Shown: in pieces, positions 44,601 through 56,487 of the stretch | Position numbering within the stretch: the first letter of the stretch is position 1 | How the letters are laid out: the number at the start of each line of letters is the position of its first letter | Source of the DNA: Microglena sp. YARC | Lineage: Eukaryota > Chlorophyta > Chlorophyceae > Chlamydomonadales > Chlamydomonadaceae | Direction of reading: 5' to 3' | DNA: 64,000 nt | Assembly (NCBI GenBank): GCA_022414725.1 | Contig: CM039462.1 | Span: forward strand, 49,307,265 to 49,371,264 | The notes under the pieces: generated by a model | Databases searched by the model: none | The model's input: the letters and a program-made list of their open reading frames with translations, nothing else | What the model was told of the DNA's origin: nothing | Position numbers and translations under genes: made by a program

Positions 44601-47600
44601 ACAAGAGTAGAAAACAAGTTTGGAGTTGTCGTCCGAAAGCTCGCAACTCATTTGCTCCCCCTGGGGTTACACCCAGAGCAGGTACTTGGGCAAGAATTTC
44701 GATCATGAGACTCACCATACCCTTTTCGTTGGTCCCAGGACTTGGTATAGAGTAAGATATAGTTTCAACAAAGCTATAACCAGAAGGACAAGAATATAAA
44801 ACAAGTTTGGAGTTGTCGCAACACTCGCAGCTTATCTGCTCCCCCAGGGGTTACACGCAGAACAGGTCCTTGGGCAAGAATTTCGATCATGAGACTCACC
44901 ATACCCTTTTCGTTGGTCCCAGGACTTGGTATAGAGTAAGATATAATTTAAACAAAGCTAAAACCAGAAGGACAAGAGTAGAAAACAAGTTTGGAGTTGT
45001 CGCAACACTCGCAGCTTATCTCCTCCCCCTGGGGTTACACCCATAGCAGGTACTTGGGCAAGAATTTCGATCATGAGACTCACCATACCCTTTTCGTTGG
45101 TCCCAAGACTTGGTATAGAGTAAGATATAATTTAAACAAAGCTATAACCAGAAGGACAAGAGTATAAAACAAGTTTGGAGTTGTCGGCAACTCATCTGCT
45201 CCCCCTGGGGTTACACCCAGAGACTTGGGAAAGAATTTCGATCATGAGACTCACCATACCCTTTTCGTTGGTCCCAAGACTTGGTATAGAGTAAGATATA
45301 ATTTAAACAAAGCTATAACCAGAAGTACAAGAATAGAAAACAAGTTTGGAGTTGTCGCAACACTCGCAGCTTATCTGCTCCCCCGGGGGTTACACCCATA
45401 GCAGGTACTTGGGCAAGAATTTCGATCATGAGACTCACCATACCCTTTTCGTTGGTCCCAAGACTTGGTATAGAGTAAGATATAATTTAAACAAAGCTAT
45501 AACCAGAAGTACAAGAATAGAAAACAAGTTTGGAGTTGTCGCAACACTCGCAGCTTATTACACCCATAGCAGGTACTTGGGCAAGAATTTCGATCATGAG
45601 ACTCACCATACCCTTTTCGTTGGTCCCAGGACTTGGTATAGAGTAAGATATAATTTAAACAAAGCTATAACCAGAAGGACAAGAGTAGAAAACAAGTTTG
45701 GAGTTGTCGCAACACTCGCAGCTTATCTCCTCCCCCTGGGGTTACACCCAGAGCAGGTACTTGGGAAAGAATTTCGATCATGAGACTCACCATACCCTTT
45801 TCGTTGGTCCCAGGACTTGGTATAGAGTAAGATATAATTTAAACAAAGCTATAACCAGAAGTTCAAGAATAGAAAACAAGTTTGGAGTTGTCGCAACACT
45901 CGCAGCTTATCTCCTCCACCTGGGGTTACACCCAGAGCAGGTACTTGGGAAAGAATTTCGATCATGAGACTCACCATACCCTTTTCGTTGGTCCCAAGAC
46001 TTGGTATAGAGTAAGATATAATTTAAACAAAGCTATAACCAGAAGTTCAAGAATAGAAAACAAGTTTGGAGTTGTCGCAACACTCGCAGCTTATCTGCTC
46101 CCCCGGGGGTTACACCCATAGCAGGTACTTGGGCAAGAATTTCGATCATGAGACTCACCATGCCCTTTTCGTTGGTCCCAAGACTTGGTATAGAGTAAGA
46201 TATAATTTAAATAAAGCTATAACCAGAAGGACAAGAGTATAAAACAAGTTTGGAGTTGTCGTCGGAAAGCTCGCAACTCATCTGCTCCCCCTGGGGTTAC
46301 ACCAGAGCACAAACTTGGGAAAGAATTTCGATCATGAGACTCACCATACCCTTTTCGTTGGTCCCAAGACTTGGTAAAGAGTAAGATATAATTTAAACAA
46401 AGCTATAACCAGAAGGACAAGAGTAGAAAACAAGTTTGGAGTTGTCGTCCGAAAGCTCGCAACTCATTTGCTCCCCCTGGGGTTACACCCAGAGCAGGTA
46501 CTTGGGCAAGAATTTCGATCATGAGACTCACCATACCCTTTTCGTTGGTCCCAGGACTTGGTATAGAGTAAGATATAGTTTCAACAAAGCTATAACCAGA
46601 AGGACAAGAATATAAAACAAGTTTGGAGTTGTCGCAACACTCGCAGCTTATCTGCTCCCCCAGGGGTTACACGCAGAAACAGGTCCTTGGGCAAGAATTT
46701 CGATCATGAGACTCACCATACCCTTTTCGTTGGTCCCAGGACTTGGTATAGAGTAAGATATAATTTAAACAAAGCTAAAAACCAGAAGGACAAGAGTAGA
46801 AAACAAGTTTGGAGTTGTCGCAACACTCGCAGCTTATCTCCTCCCCTGGGGTTACACCCAGAGCAGGTACTTGGGAAAGAATTTCGATCATGAGACTCAC
46901 CATACCCTTTTCGTTGGTCCCAAGACTTGGTATAGAGTAAGATATAATTTAAACAAAGCTATAACCAGAAGTACAAGAATAGAAAACAAGTTTGGAGTTG
47001 TCGCAACACTCGCAGCTTATCTGCTCCCCCGGGGGTTACACCCATAGCAGGTACTTGGGCAAGAATTTCGATCATGAGACTCACCATACCCTTTTCGTTG
47101 GTCCCAAGACTTGGTATAGAGTAAGATATAATTTAAATAAAGCTATAACCAGAAGGACAAGAGTAGAAAACAAGTTTGGAGTTGTCGTCGGAAAGCTCGC
47201 AACTCATCTGCTCCCCCTGGGGTTACACCCAGAGCACAAACTTGGGAAAGAATTTCGATCATGAGACTCACCATACCCTTTTCGTTGGTCCCAAGACTTG
47301 GTAAAGAGTAAGATATAATTTAAACAAAGCTATAACCAGAAGGACAAGAGTAGAAAACAAGTTTGGAGTTGTCGTCCGAAAGCTCGCAACTCATTTGCTC
47401 CCCCTGGGGTTACACCCAGAGCAGGTACTTGGGCAAGAATTTCGATCATGAGACTCACCATACCCTTTTCGTTGGTCCCAGGACTTGGTATAGAGTAAGA
47501 TATAGTTTCAACAAAGCTATAACCAGAAGGACAAGAATATAAAACAAGTTTGGAGTTGTCGCAACACTCGCAGCTTATCTGCTCCCCCAGGGGTTACACG

Positions 47601-50600
47601 CAGAACAGGTCCTTGGGCAAGAATTTCGATCATGAGACTCACCATACCCTTTTCGTTGGTCCCAGGACTTGGTATAGAGTAAGATATAATTTAAACAAAG
47701 CTAAAACCAGAAGGACAAGAGTAGAAAACAAGTTTGGAGTTGTCGCAACACTCGCAGCTTATCTCCTCCCCCTGGGGTTACACCCAGAGCAGGTACTTGG
47801 GAAAGAATTTCGATCATGAGACTCACCATACCCTTTTCGTTGGTCCCAAGACTTGGTATAGAGTAAGATATAATTTAAACAAAGCTATAACCAGAAGTTC
47901 AAGAATAGAAAACAAGTTTGGAGTTGTCGCAACACTCGCAGCTTATCTGCTCCCCCGGGGGTTACACCCATAGCAGGTACTTGGGCAAGAATTTCGATCA
48001 TGAGACTCACCATACCCTTTTCGTTGGTCCCAAGACTTGGTATAGAGTAAGATATAATTTAAATAAAGCTATAACCAGAAGGACAAGAGTAGAAAACAAG
48101 TTTGGAGTTGTCGTCGGAAAGCTCGCAACTCATCTGCTCCCCTGGGGTTACACCCAGAGCACAAACTTGGGAAAGAATTTCGATCATGAGACTCACCATA
48201 CCCTTTTCGTTGGTCCCAAGACTTGGTAAAGAGTAAGATATAATTTAAACAAAGCTATAACCAGAAGGACAAGAGTAGAAAACAAGTTTGGAGTTGTCGT
48301 CCGAAAGCTCGCAACTCATTTGCTCCCCCTGGGGTTACACCCAGAGCAGGTACTTGGGCAAGAATTTCGATCATGAGACTCACCATACCCTTTTCGTTGG
48401 TCCCAGGACTTGGTATAGAGTAAGATATAGTTTCAACAAAGCTATAACCAGAAGGACAAGAATATAAAACAAGTTTGGAGTTGTCGCAACACTCGCAGCT
48501 TATCTGCTCCCCCAGGGGTTACACGCAGAACAGGTCCTTGGGCAAGAATTTCGATCATGAGACTCACCATACCCTTTTCGTTGGTCCCAGGACTTGGTAT
48601 AGAGTAAGATATAATTTAAACAAAGCTAAAACCAGAAGGACAAGAGTAGAAAACAAGTTTGGAGTTGTCGCAACACTCGCAGCTTATCTCCTCCCCCTGG
48701 GGTTACACCCAGAGCAGGTACTTGGGAAAGAATTTCGATCATGAGACTCACCATACCCTTTTCGTTGGTCCCAAGACTTGGTATAGAGTAAGATATAATT
48801 TAAACAAAGCTATAACCAGAAGTTCAAGAATAGAAAACAAGTTTGGAGTTGTCGCAACACTCGCAGCTTATCTGCTCCCCCGGGGGTTACACCCATAGCA
48901 GGTACTTGGGCAAGAATTTCGATCATGAGACTCACCATACCCTTTTCGTTGGTCCCAAGACTTGGTATAGAGTAAGATATAATTTAAATAAAGCTATAAC
49001 CAGAAGGACAAGAGTAGAAAACAAGTTTGGAGTTGTCGTCGGAAAGCTCGCAACTCATCTGCTCCCCCTGGGTTACACCCAGAGCACAAACTTGGGAAAG
49101 AATTTCGATCATGAGACTCACCATACCCTTTTCGTTGGTCCCAAGACTTGGTAAAGAGTAAGATATAATTTAAACAAAGCTATAACCAGAAGGACAAGAG
49201 TAGAAAACAAGTTTGGAGTTGTCGTCCGAAAGCTCGCAACTCATTTGCTCCCCCTGGGGTTACACCCAGAGCAGGTACTTGGGCAAGAATTTCGATCATG
49301 AGACTCACCATACCCTTTTCGTTGGTCCCAGGACTTGGTATAGAGTAAGATATAGTTTCAACAAAGCTATAACCAGAAGTACAAGAATATTAAACAAGTT
49401 TGGAGTTGTCGCAACACTCGCAGCTTATCTGCTCCCCCAGGGGTTACACGCAGAACAGGTCCTTGGGCAAGAATTTCGATCATGAGACTCACCATACCCT
49501 TTTCGTTGGTCCCAGGACTTGGTATAGAGTAAGATATAATTTAAACAAAGCTAAAACCAGAAGGACAAGAGTAGAAAACAAGTTTGGAGTTGTCGCAACA
49601 CTCGCAGCTTATCTCCTCCCCCTGGGGTTACACCCAGAGCAGGTACTTGGGAAAGAATTTCGATCATGAGACTCACCATACCCTTTTCGTTGGTCCCAAG
49701 ACTTGGTATAGAGTAAGATATAATTTAAACAAAGCTATAACCAGAAGGACAAGAATAGAAAACAAGTTTGGAGTTGTCGCAACACTCGCAGCTTATCTGC
49801 TCCCCCGGGGGTTACACCCATAGCAGGTACTTGGGCAAGAATTTCGATCATGAGACTCACCATACCCTTTTCGTTGGTCCCAAGACTTGGTATAGAGTAA
49901 GATATAATTTAAATAAAGCTATAACCAGAAGGACAAGAGTAGAAAACAAGTTTGGAGTTGTCGTCGGAAAGCTCGCAACTCATTTGCTCCCCCTGGGGTT
50001 ACACCCAGAGCACAAACTTGGGCAAGAATTTCGATCATGAGACTCACCATACCCTTTTCGTTGGTCCCAGGACTTGGTATAGAGTAAGATATAGTTTCAA
50101 CAAAGCTATAACCAGAAGGACAAGAATATAAAACAAGTTTGGAGTTGTCGCAACACTCGCAGCTTATCTGCTCCCCCAGGGGTTACACGCAGAACAGGTC
50201 CTTGGGCAAGAATTTCGATCATGAGACTCACCATACCCTTTTCGTTGGTCCCAGGACTTGGTATAGAGTAAGATATAATTTAAACAAAGCTAAAACCAGA
50301 AGGACAAGAGTAGAAAACAAGTTTGGAGTTGTCGCAACACTCGCAGCTTATCTCCTCCCCCTGGGGTTACACCCAGAGCAGGTACTTGGGAAAGAATTTC
50401 GATCATGAGACTCACCATACCCTTTTCGTTGGTCCCAATACTTGGTATAGAGTAATATATAATTTAAACAAAGCTATAACCAGAAGGACAAGAATAGAAA
50501 ACAAGTTTGGAGTTGTCGCAACACTCGCAGCTTATCTGCTCCCCCGGGGGTTACACCCATAGCAGGTACTTGGGCAAGAATTTCGATCATGAGACTCACC

Positions 50601-51495
50601 ATACCCTTTTCGTTGGTCCCAAGACTTGGTATAGAGTAATATATAATTTAAATAAAGCTATAACCAGAAGGACAAGAGTAGAAAACAAGTTTGGAGTTGT
50701 CGTCGGAAAGCTCGCAACTCATCTGCTCCCCCTGGGGTTACACCCAGAGCACAAACTTGGGAAAGAATTTCGATCATGAGACTCACCATACCCTTTTCGT
50801 TGGTCCCAAGACTTGGTAAAGAGTAAGATATAATTTAAACAAAGCTATAACCAGAAGGACAAGAGTAGAAAACAAGTTTGGAGTTGTCGTCCGAAAGCTC
50901 GCAACTCATTTGCTCCCCCTGGGGTTACACCCAGAGCAGGTACTTGGGCAAGAATTTCGATCATGAGACTCACCATACCCTTTTCGTTGGTCCCAGGACT
51001 TGGTATAGAGTAAGATATAGTTTCAACAAAGCTATAACCAGAAGGACAAGAATATAAAACAAGTTTGGAGTTGTCGCAACACTCGCAGCTTATCTGCTCC
51101 CCCAGGGGTTACACGCAGAACAGGTCCTTGGGCAAGAATTTCGATCATGAGACTCACCATACCCTTTTCGTTGGTCCCAGGACTTGGTATAGAGTAAGAT
51201 ATAATTTAAACAAAGCTAAAACCAGAAGGACAAGAGTAGAAAACAAGTTTGGAGTTGTCGCAACACTCGCAGCTTATCTCCTCCCCCTGGGGTTACACCC
51301 AGAGCAGGTACTTGGGAAAGAATTTCGATCATGAGACTCACCATACCCTTTTCGTTGGTCCCAAGACTTGGTATAGAGTAATATATAATTTAAACAAAGC
51401 TATAACCAGAAGTACAAGAATAGAAAACAAGTTTGGAGTTGTCGCAACACTCGCAGCTAATCTGCTCCCCCGGGGGTTACACCCATAGCAGGTAC
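32646..51495 (+). repeat. Satellite-like array, right section with 5-unit higher-order repeat
   Basis: After an indel-rich start (to about 36.2 kb) the units are nearly perfect and fall into five recognisable variants in fixed order, giving a 925-926 bp period. Examples are the variant with CACGCAGAACAGGTCC-type end at about 42030, 42956, 43882, 44807, and again 47550, 48475, 49400. One order has four units (49400 to 50139 is 739 bp), and 45.0-46.0 kb is rearranged. Counting both sections there are about 170 units. The last unit ends GCAGGTAC at 51495 and meets the palindrome. Confidence 0.97.
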
Positions 51496-51835
51496 ACGGG
51501 GTGATAACGTGGGCCGATAATTTTTCCAGATAGAATACGGGGTGATAAATACGAGAACGGGGTGATAAACTGGGCCAAGATAGCTAGATAGGTATTATGA
51601 CATTAATCCAACTACAAACCAAAAAATATTGTATCTAGGGATAAAAATAGAATTACATTAATCCGCGGATTAATGTAATTCTATTTTTATCCCTAGATAC
51701 AATATTTTTTGGTTTTTAGTTGGATTAATGTCATAATACCTATCTAGCTATCTTGGCCCAGTTTATCACCCCGTTCTCGTATTTATCACCCCGTATTCTA
51801 TCTGGAAAAATTATCGGCCCACGTTATCACCCCGT
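51496..51835. repeat. 340-bp near-perfect palindrome (candidate hairpin terminus)
   Basis: The two 170-bp halves are reverse complements about CCGCGG (axis between 51665 and 51666), with one mismatch (C at 51615 opposite T at 51716) and no spacer. Each half has three copies of ACGGGGTGATAA (51496, 51537, 51557 and mirrored as TTATCACCCCGT). No gene is seen. A closed hairpin end, unfolded in replication or read through by a sequencer, gives exactly this structure. A duplicated inversion junction is the alternative. Confidence 0.9.
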
Positions 51836-51840
51836 GTATT

Positions 51841-51890
51841 TAGACCCAAATTTTTAAAAGGTCATCTCACCACGTCGGGTGTCGAGCACG
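51841..51890. repeat. 45-bp motif, mirror of the array-proximal copy
   Basis: CCAAATTTTTAAAAGGTCAT then CTCACCACGTCGGGTGTCGA. It matches 17376-17421 in reverse and is repeated at 58075-58121. From 51891 to 52202 I see only the mirrored AT-rich arm segment with no gene. Confidence 0.8.
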
Positions 51891-52202
51891 GTGTGATACC
51901 GACGCGTATCTAACACAAATCCGATGTACATCTAACAAAATCTAATTCTGATTTATCCTAAAACTGTCTGTACGGGGGCGAATTCTGGTTTTTAGTTCGG
52001 CGCATCGAATGAGTCGCAGTTCGACAGAGAGAGATTCGAGTTTTTGTAATGCGTAATATGTACAGACTTTGCGTGGTTTACACTCGTTTTTCGAGTCACA
52101 CTCGGACCACTTGTATTCGATTGATTGAAGCCGCGCATTGTGTCGCGGTTTTCGCAACCTCATTAACTGTGGTCCGGTCATCCAAAGAAACCGCGCATGG
52201 TC

Positions 52203-52295
52203 TCGAGCAGGCTTCTGCTTAACATACTATGGGGAATTCTGAAGGGGGGATCGCGGGTCCCGCAGAGCGGGACAGTGGAATTGAGCTGCTGACTC
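52203..52295 (-). repeat. Two-hairpin dispersed element, mirror of copy E
   Basis: On this strand hairpin II reads CGAGCAG-GCTT-CTGCTTA and hairpin I GTCCCGC-AGA-GCGGGAC. Read on the minus strand it is identical in layout to 16968-17060. Confidence 0.87.
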
Positions 52296-52419
52296 ACTCT
52301 CTGATCCCATGTGGCACCATCAACCAAGCAACAACCCAGCGGCGGCTTGGCGGTTCCGTATACAAATTCAACTATGAGGAAGAGTACCAATGACCGTGTT
52401 TGAAAACAAAGGTATGTCT

Positions 52420-52510
52420 CAAGCAGGCTTCTGCTCGGTAACTATATTGGGATTGTGAAGGGGGATCGCGGGCCCCACGGAGTGGGGCAGTGGAATTCAG
52501 CTGCTGACTC
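52420..52510 (-). repeat. Two-hairpin dispersed element, mirror of copy D
   Basis: CAAGCAG-GCTT-CTGCTCG, then CCCCAC-GGA-GTGGGG, then GGAATTCAGCTGCTGACTC. It is followed by the mirrored CCGCC/ACTCG repeat. Confidence 0.87.
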
Positions 52511-52534
52511 GCAACGTGAACAGATGGGATTGAT

Positions 52535-52750
52535 TAAAGGGGTCAGTGGTGTTGTCCACACACGACGGCGGCTTTCGCAGACCCCCGTCTCGTACATTCA
52601 TCCTCACACACACCAAGGCGGCTTGCGCAGCCCCCACGTTCGTACATTCATACTCACACACACCAAGGCGGCTTTAGAAGCCCCCCGTCAGTCCATTCAG
52701 TCATCTTCACACACGCACGGCGGCTTTCGAAAAACGAGTGTAAACGGAGG
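52535..52750 (-). repeat. CCGCC/ACTCG dispersed repeat, mirror copy
   Basis: The reverse of 16512-16730: GGCGGCTTTCGCAGACCCCC, GGCGGCTTGCGCAGCCCCC and GGCGGCTTTAGAAGCCCCCC units, ending CGAAAAACGAGTGTAAAC. Confidence 0.8.
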
Positions 52751-52792
52751 GGGGGGGCATGTGAGACATTCTCCGGGAAGAATTTTTCAGTA

Positions 52793-54386
52793 TTTATTTT
52801 TTGTTGAAATAATTGTTGTTTCCCAAGATGGAGAGTCTTTTCAGAGGTGTTCATGTGAACACGTTTAAAACAGGGATTGATTGATTGATGATTCTTATTT
52901 TTTGTTGAAATAATTGTTGTTCCCAAGATGGAGAGTCTTTTCAGAGGTGTTCATGTGAACACGTTTAAAATAGGGATTGATTGATTGATGATTCTTATTT
53001 TTGTTGAAATAATTGTTGTTCCCAAGATGGAGAGTCTTTTCAGAGGTGTTCATGTGAACACGTTTAAAATAGGGATTGATTGATTGATGATTCTTATTTT
53101 TTGTTGAAATAATTGTTGTTCCCAAGATGGAGAGTCTTTTCAGAGGTGTTCATGTGAACACGTTTAAAACAGGGATTGATTGATTGATGATTCTTATTTT
53201 TTTGTTGAAATAATTGTTGTTCCCAAGATGGAGAGTCTTTTCAGAGGTGTTCATGTGAACACGTTTAAAATAGGGATTGATTGATTGATGATTCTTATTT
53301 TTTGTTGAAATAATTGTTGTTCCAAGATGGAGAGTCTTTTCAGAGGTGTTCATGTGAACACGTTTAAAATAGGGATTGATTGATTGATGATTCTTATTTT
53401 TTGTTGAAATAATTGTTGTTCCCAAGATGGAGAGTCTTTCAGAGGTGTTCATGTGAACACGTTTAAAATAGGGATTGATTGATTGATGATTCTTATTTTT
53501 TGTTGAAATAATTGTTGTTCCCAAGATGGAGAGTCTTTTCAGAGGTGTTCATGTGAAACACGTTTAAAATAGGGATTGATTGATTGATGATTCTTATTTT
53601 TTTGTTGAAATAATTGTTGTTCCCAAGATGGAGAGTCTTTTCAGAGGTGTTCATGTGAACACGTTTAAAATAGGGATTGATTTGATTGATGATTCTTATT
53701 TTTTGTTGAAATAATTGTTGTTCCCAAGATGGAGAGTCTTTTCAGAGGTGTTCATGTGAACACGTTTAAAATAGGGATTGATTGATTGATGATTCTTATT
53801 TTTTGTTGAAATAATTGTTGTTCCCAAGATGGAGAGTCTTTTCAGAGGTGTTCATGTGAACACGTTTAAAACAGGGATTGATTGATTGATGATTCTTATT
53901 TTTTGTTGAAATAATTGTTGTTCCCAAGATGGAGAGTCTTTTCAGAGGTGTTCATGTGAACACGTTTAAAATAGGGATTGATTGATTGATGATTCTTATT
54001 TTTGTTGAAATAATTGTTGTTCCCAAGATGGAGAGTCTTTTCAGAGGTGTTCATGTGAACACGTTTAAAATAGGGATTGATTGATTGATGATTCTTATTT
54101 TTTGTTGAAATAATTGTTGTTCCCAAGATGGAGAGCTTTTCAGAGGTGTTCATGTGAACACGTTTAAAACAGGGATTGATTGATTGATGATTCTTATTTT
54201 TTGTTGAAATAATTGTTGTTCCCAAGATGGAGAGTCTTTTCAGAGGTGTTCATGTGAACACGTTTAAAATAGGGATTGATTGATTGATGATTCTTATTTT
54301 TTGTTGAAATAATTGTTGTTCCCAAGATGGAGAGTCTTTTCAGAGGTGTTCATGTGAACACGTTTAAAATAGGGATTGATTGATGC
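52793..54386. repeat. 100-bp tandem repeat, about 16 copies (right arm)
   Basis: Same unit as 15172-16470 in reverse (ATGGAGAGTCTTTTCAGAGG, GTGTTCATGTGAACACG, TTGATTGATTGATGATTCTT). The higher copy number accounts for the roughly 300-bp difference between arms. Confidence 0.95.
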
Positions 54387-54463
54387 CTGCACCGAGAGCG
54401 ATCTAGGGGTGACCCTCTTGTGGAAGACTACAATGTAACAAAACATAAGGGTGTTCTCTCCTC

Positions 54464-54604
54464 ATGGAGAAATGCACCATGGAGAAATGCACCATGCCCC
54501 CCTCCTGTTTGTTCGCGTGCGAGTTGTGTGACAAGCAGTTCAGTAACCGGTATTCGAAGTCTTCACACAAGCGGAGGTCTCATCCCAAGGGTTGCAACAG
54601 TTGA
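54464..54604 (+). pseudogene. C2H2 zinc-finger N-terminal half of the split gene (right copy)
   Basis: Identical layout to the left copy: a duplicated MEKCT start, a single finger with C-x2-C and two His, and a TGA at 54602-54604 beside the IS607 element. Its presumed continuation begins at about 56629 on the same strand. The upstream stretch 54387-54463 is the join to the 100-bp repeat. Confidence 0.68.
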
Positions 54605-54677
54605 CTCGTTTGCTTTCCGAAAATAAGTAAACCTAACAGTGTATAAGGAATTTGCATGTACTAAATATCAGAATGCC

Positions 54678-55112
54678 ATGTATGGCAACCAACGCTTCTG
54701 TAAAATTGGCAAGGTCTCCGATGCCCGTGGTGTCTCCAGGACCGTCCTCCGTCGATGGGCGGATAATGGCACGATCCGGACTCCAGGCAACTAACGTCTC
54801 TTTGACCCAAGCAGCATCCCAGGCTACCTCATCGAGCAGGAAAAAAAAACCAGCAGTCGTCAAGTCATTCTCTACGCACGTGTGTCCTCACACAAACAAC
54901 AACCCGACCTGCTCAGACAGCAATTGTTCTTGCAAACCCATATTTCTGACAAACATTCCGGATGCGAGCAAGTCAAGGACGTCGGATCAGGGATCAACTT
55001 CAAGCTCCCTGGACTTTTACGAGTATTGGGACTCGTCACGGCAGGACTTGTATCGTCAATTGTTGTGGCTTCCAAAGACAGGCACGCAAGGTTTGGTTTC
55101 GAGCTCATTTAA
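54678..55112 (+). pseudogene. tnpA: IS607-type serine recombinase (tnpA), in-frame stop, right copy
   Basis: It starts at ATG 54678 and would be 144 codons long. The MerR-like HTH is followed by TAA at 54792-54794, after which the same frame continues RLFDPSSIPGYLIEQEKK and into the catalytic YARVSS (Ser codon about 54885). The nine-A run at 54841-54849 does not shift the frame. The C-terminal part overlaps the Fanzor2 reading frame in a different phase, as is common in IS607 elements. The TAA is shared with the left arm. Confidence 0.88.
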
Positions 55113-56487
55113 TGGATTTGCTCACAGCACTCCTACTCGATCATCGTTCTCGATCACCAAGACAGAGCCCCTGAAGACGAGCTTGGAAAAAACCTCATGT
55201 CCATCGTTCAAGTAATATAGTTACCGATGGAACGGTCGAAGACGCTACAAAGTCAAATGCCAAACCCAAGTTGAGGACCTTAAAGCTGAAGCTGAACCCA
55301 ACCAAGGCTCAGAAATCGATGCTGGCAGAGTTTGCGGGGTGCAGCCGGTTCATGTACAACAAGGCGGTGGCAGCACGGTTGGGCGTCGGGAGCACTCACA
55401 AGTCTGTCTTCCGAATTCGAGACAGGTATGTGACGAACAAGGTGAGGGGGAAGGGGAAGATGCCAAACCCGTACTTCAAGAATCGCCAATGGTTGCTTTC
55501 AATGCCCCAAAAGCGTACGCCAAAGCGCAATCAAGTCTGCATTGGCAAACATCAAGGCTTGCTTTTCGAATCTGAAAGCAGGTAACATCAAGCAGTTTTT
55601 CAGCTCCGTTCAGACGGAAGAAGACAGAGCTTGAAAGGGGTTGGGTCATTGAGATGGATCAGAAGAACGTTTCCAAGGATGGCGACAAACTCTTCATCTT
55701 CAAAGAAATATTGGGCAACATGCGCTACTTCGGTAGCAAACAACTCCATAAGTTGATGCCTGAGGAAAACCCGACCCACGATCCGAAGGTCCAAAAATCC
55801 CGCTTCGGCGAATATTTCCTCGTATTGTCTGTCGCTGCTAGGGACAGAAGGGCAGAGCGGAAGCCTGTCAATCCAGACAAGGTTGCAACTGCCTCCATCG
55901 ACCCAGGCGTCCGAAAGACAATGGTCACGTACTCACCTGAGAATGAGGAATCCTTCATGCTTGGTCAGGGACAGGCATCCGACCTTGTCAAACTCCTGCT
56001 GGTTCATGACAAGCTGCAGTCAAGGTTGGATACTGAGAAAACCTTACGATCAAAAGAGAGGATGAAGATAAAGAAGCTGATGATTCGCATTCGGAAGACA
56101 ATTTTTTACCTCAAGAAAGAATTTAGGGACCAGACAACAAATTTCTTGGCCGCTCGCTACGATGTGTTGTTGGTACCTCAATTGGAGACGGCGAAGATGA
56201 CAATCAGTGCTGAACGGGAGCTGACAACCAAGGTTGCCCGTCAGATGCTGACTTTGAGCCACTCTGTGCTGTTCAATCGGCTGAAGGAGAAGTGTGAAGA
56301 GTACGGGACAGTGTTCTTGCATGTGCTTGAGCATTACACAAGTCAGACATGCCCTATGTGCGGTTTCTTGAACAAGTGTGGAGAGACATACACCTGCAAG
56401 AACTGTCAATTCACCTGCGACAGAGACATTGTGGGGGCAGCTGGCATCTTCCTGAAGGCTGTTCGAACAGAAAATCCCTGTTCGTAA
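55009..56487 (+). pseudogene. Fanzor2 / TnpB-like RNA-guided nuclease (right copy, N-terminal frameshifts)
   Basis: The C-terminal 277 codons (55654-56487) are intact and contain RuvC-I ASIDPGVRKTMV, RuvC-II LVPQLETAKM, the four-Cys zinc ribbon (CPMC..CKNC) and RuvC-III CDRDIVGAAGIF, ending TAA 56485-56487. Three one-base insertions relative to the left arm break the N-terminal half (near 55210, 55499 and 55599). The frame is open upstream to 54652 through the recombinase gene, so the start codon is unresolved. Both arms together leave every segment open in at least one copy, so the nuclease may be intact in the organism. Confidence 0.87.

Noticed and set aside
17428..51488. Dozens of 60-167-codon open frames reading KNFDHETHHTLFVG and related sequence
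   Set aside because: They are frames of the 185-bp satellite unit. The unit length is not a multiple of three and every unit carries a stop, so frames change from unit to unit and no coding selection is visible.
54792..54794. Alternative genetic code with TAA read as Gln
   Set aside because: Fanzor2 and the 169-aa gene end naturally in TAA, and TAG and TGA also end genes here, so standard code is the simpler reading.
54652..55008. N-terminal extension of Fanzor2 starting MHVLNIRMPCMATN
   Set aside because: This is the recombinase gene read in another phase; recognisable nuclease sequence begins only near 55009.
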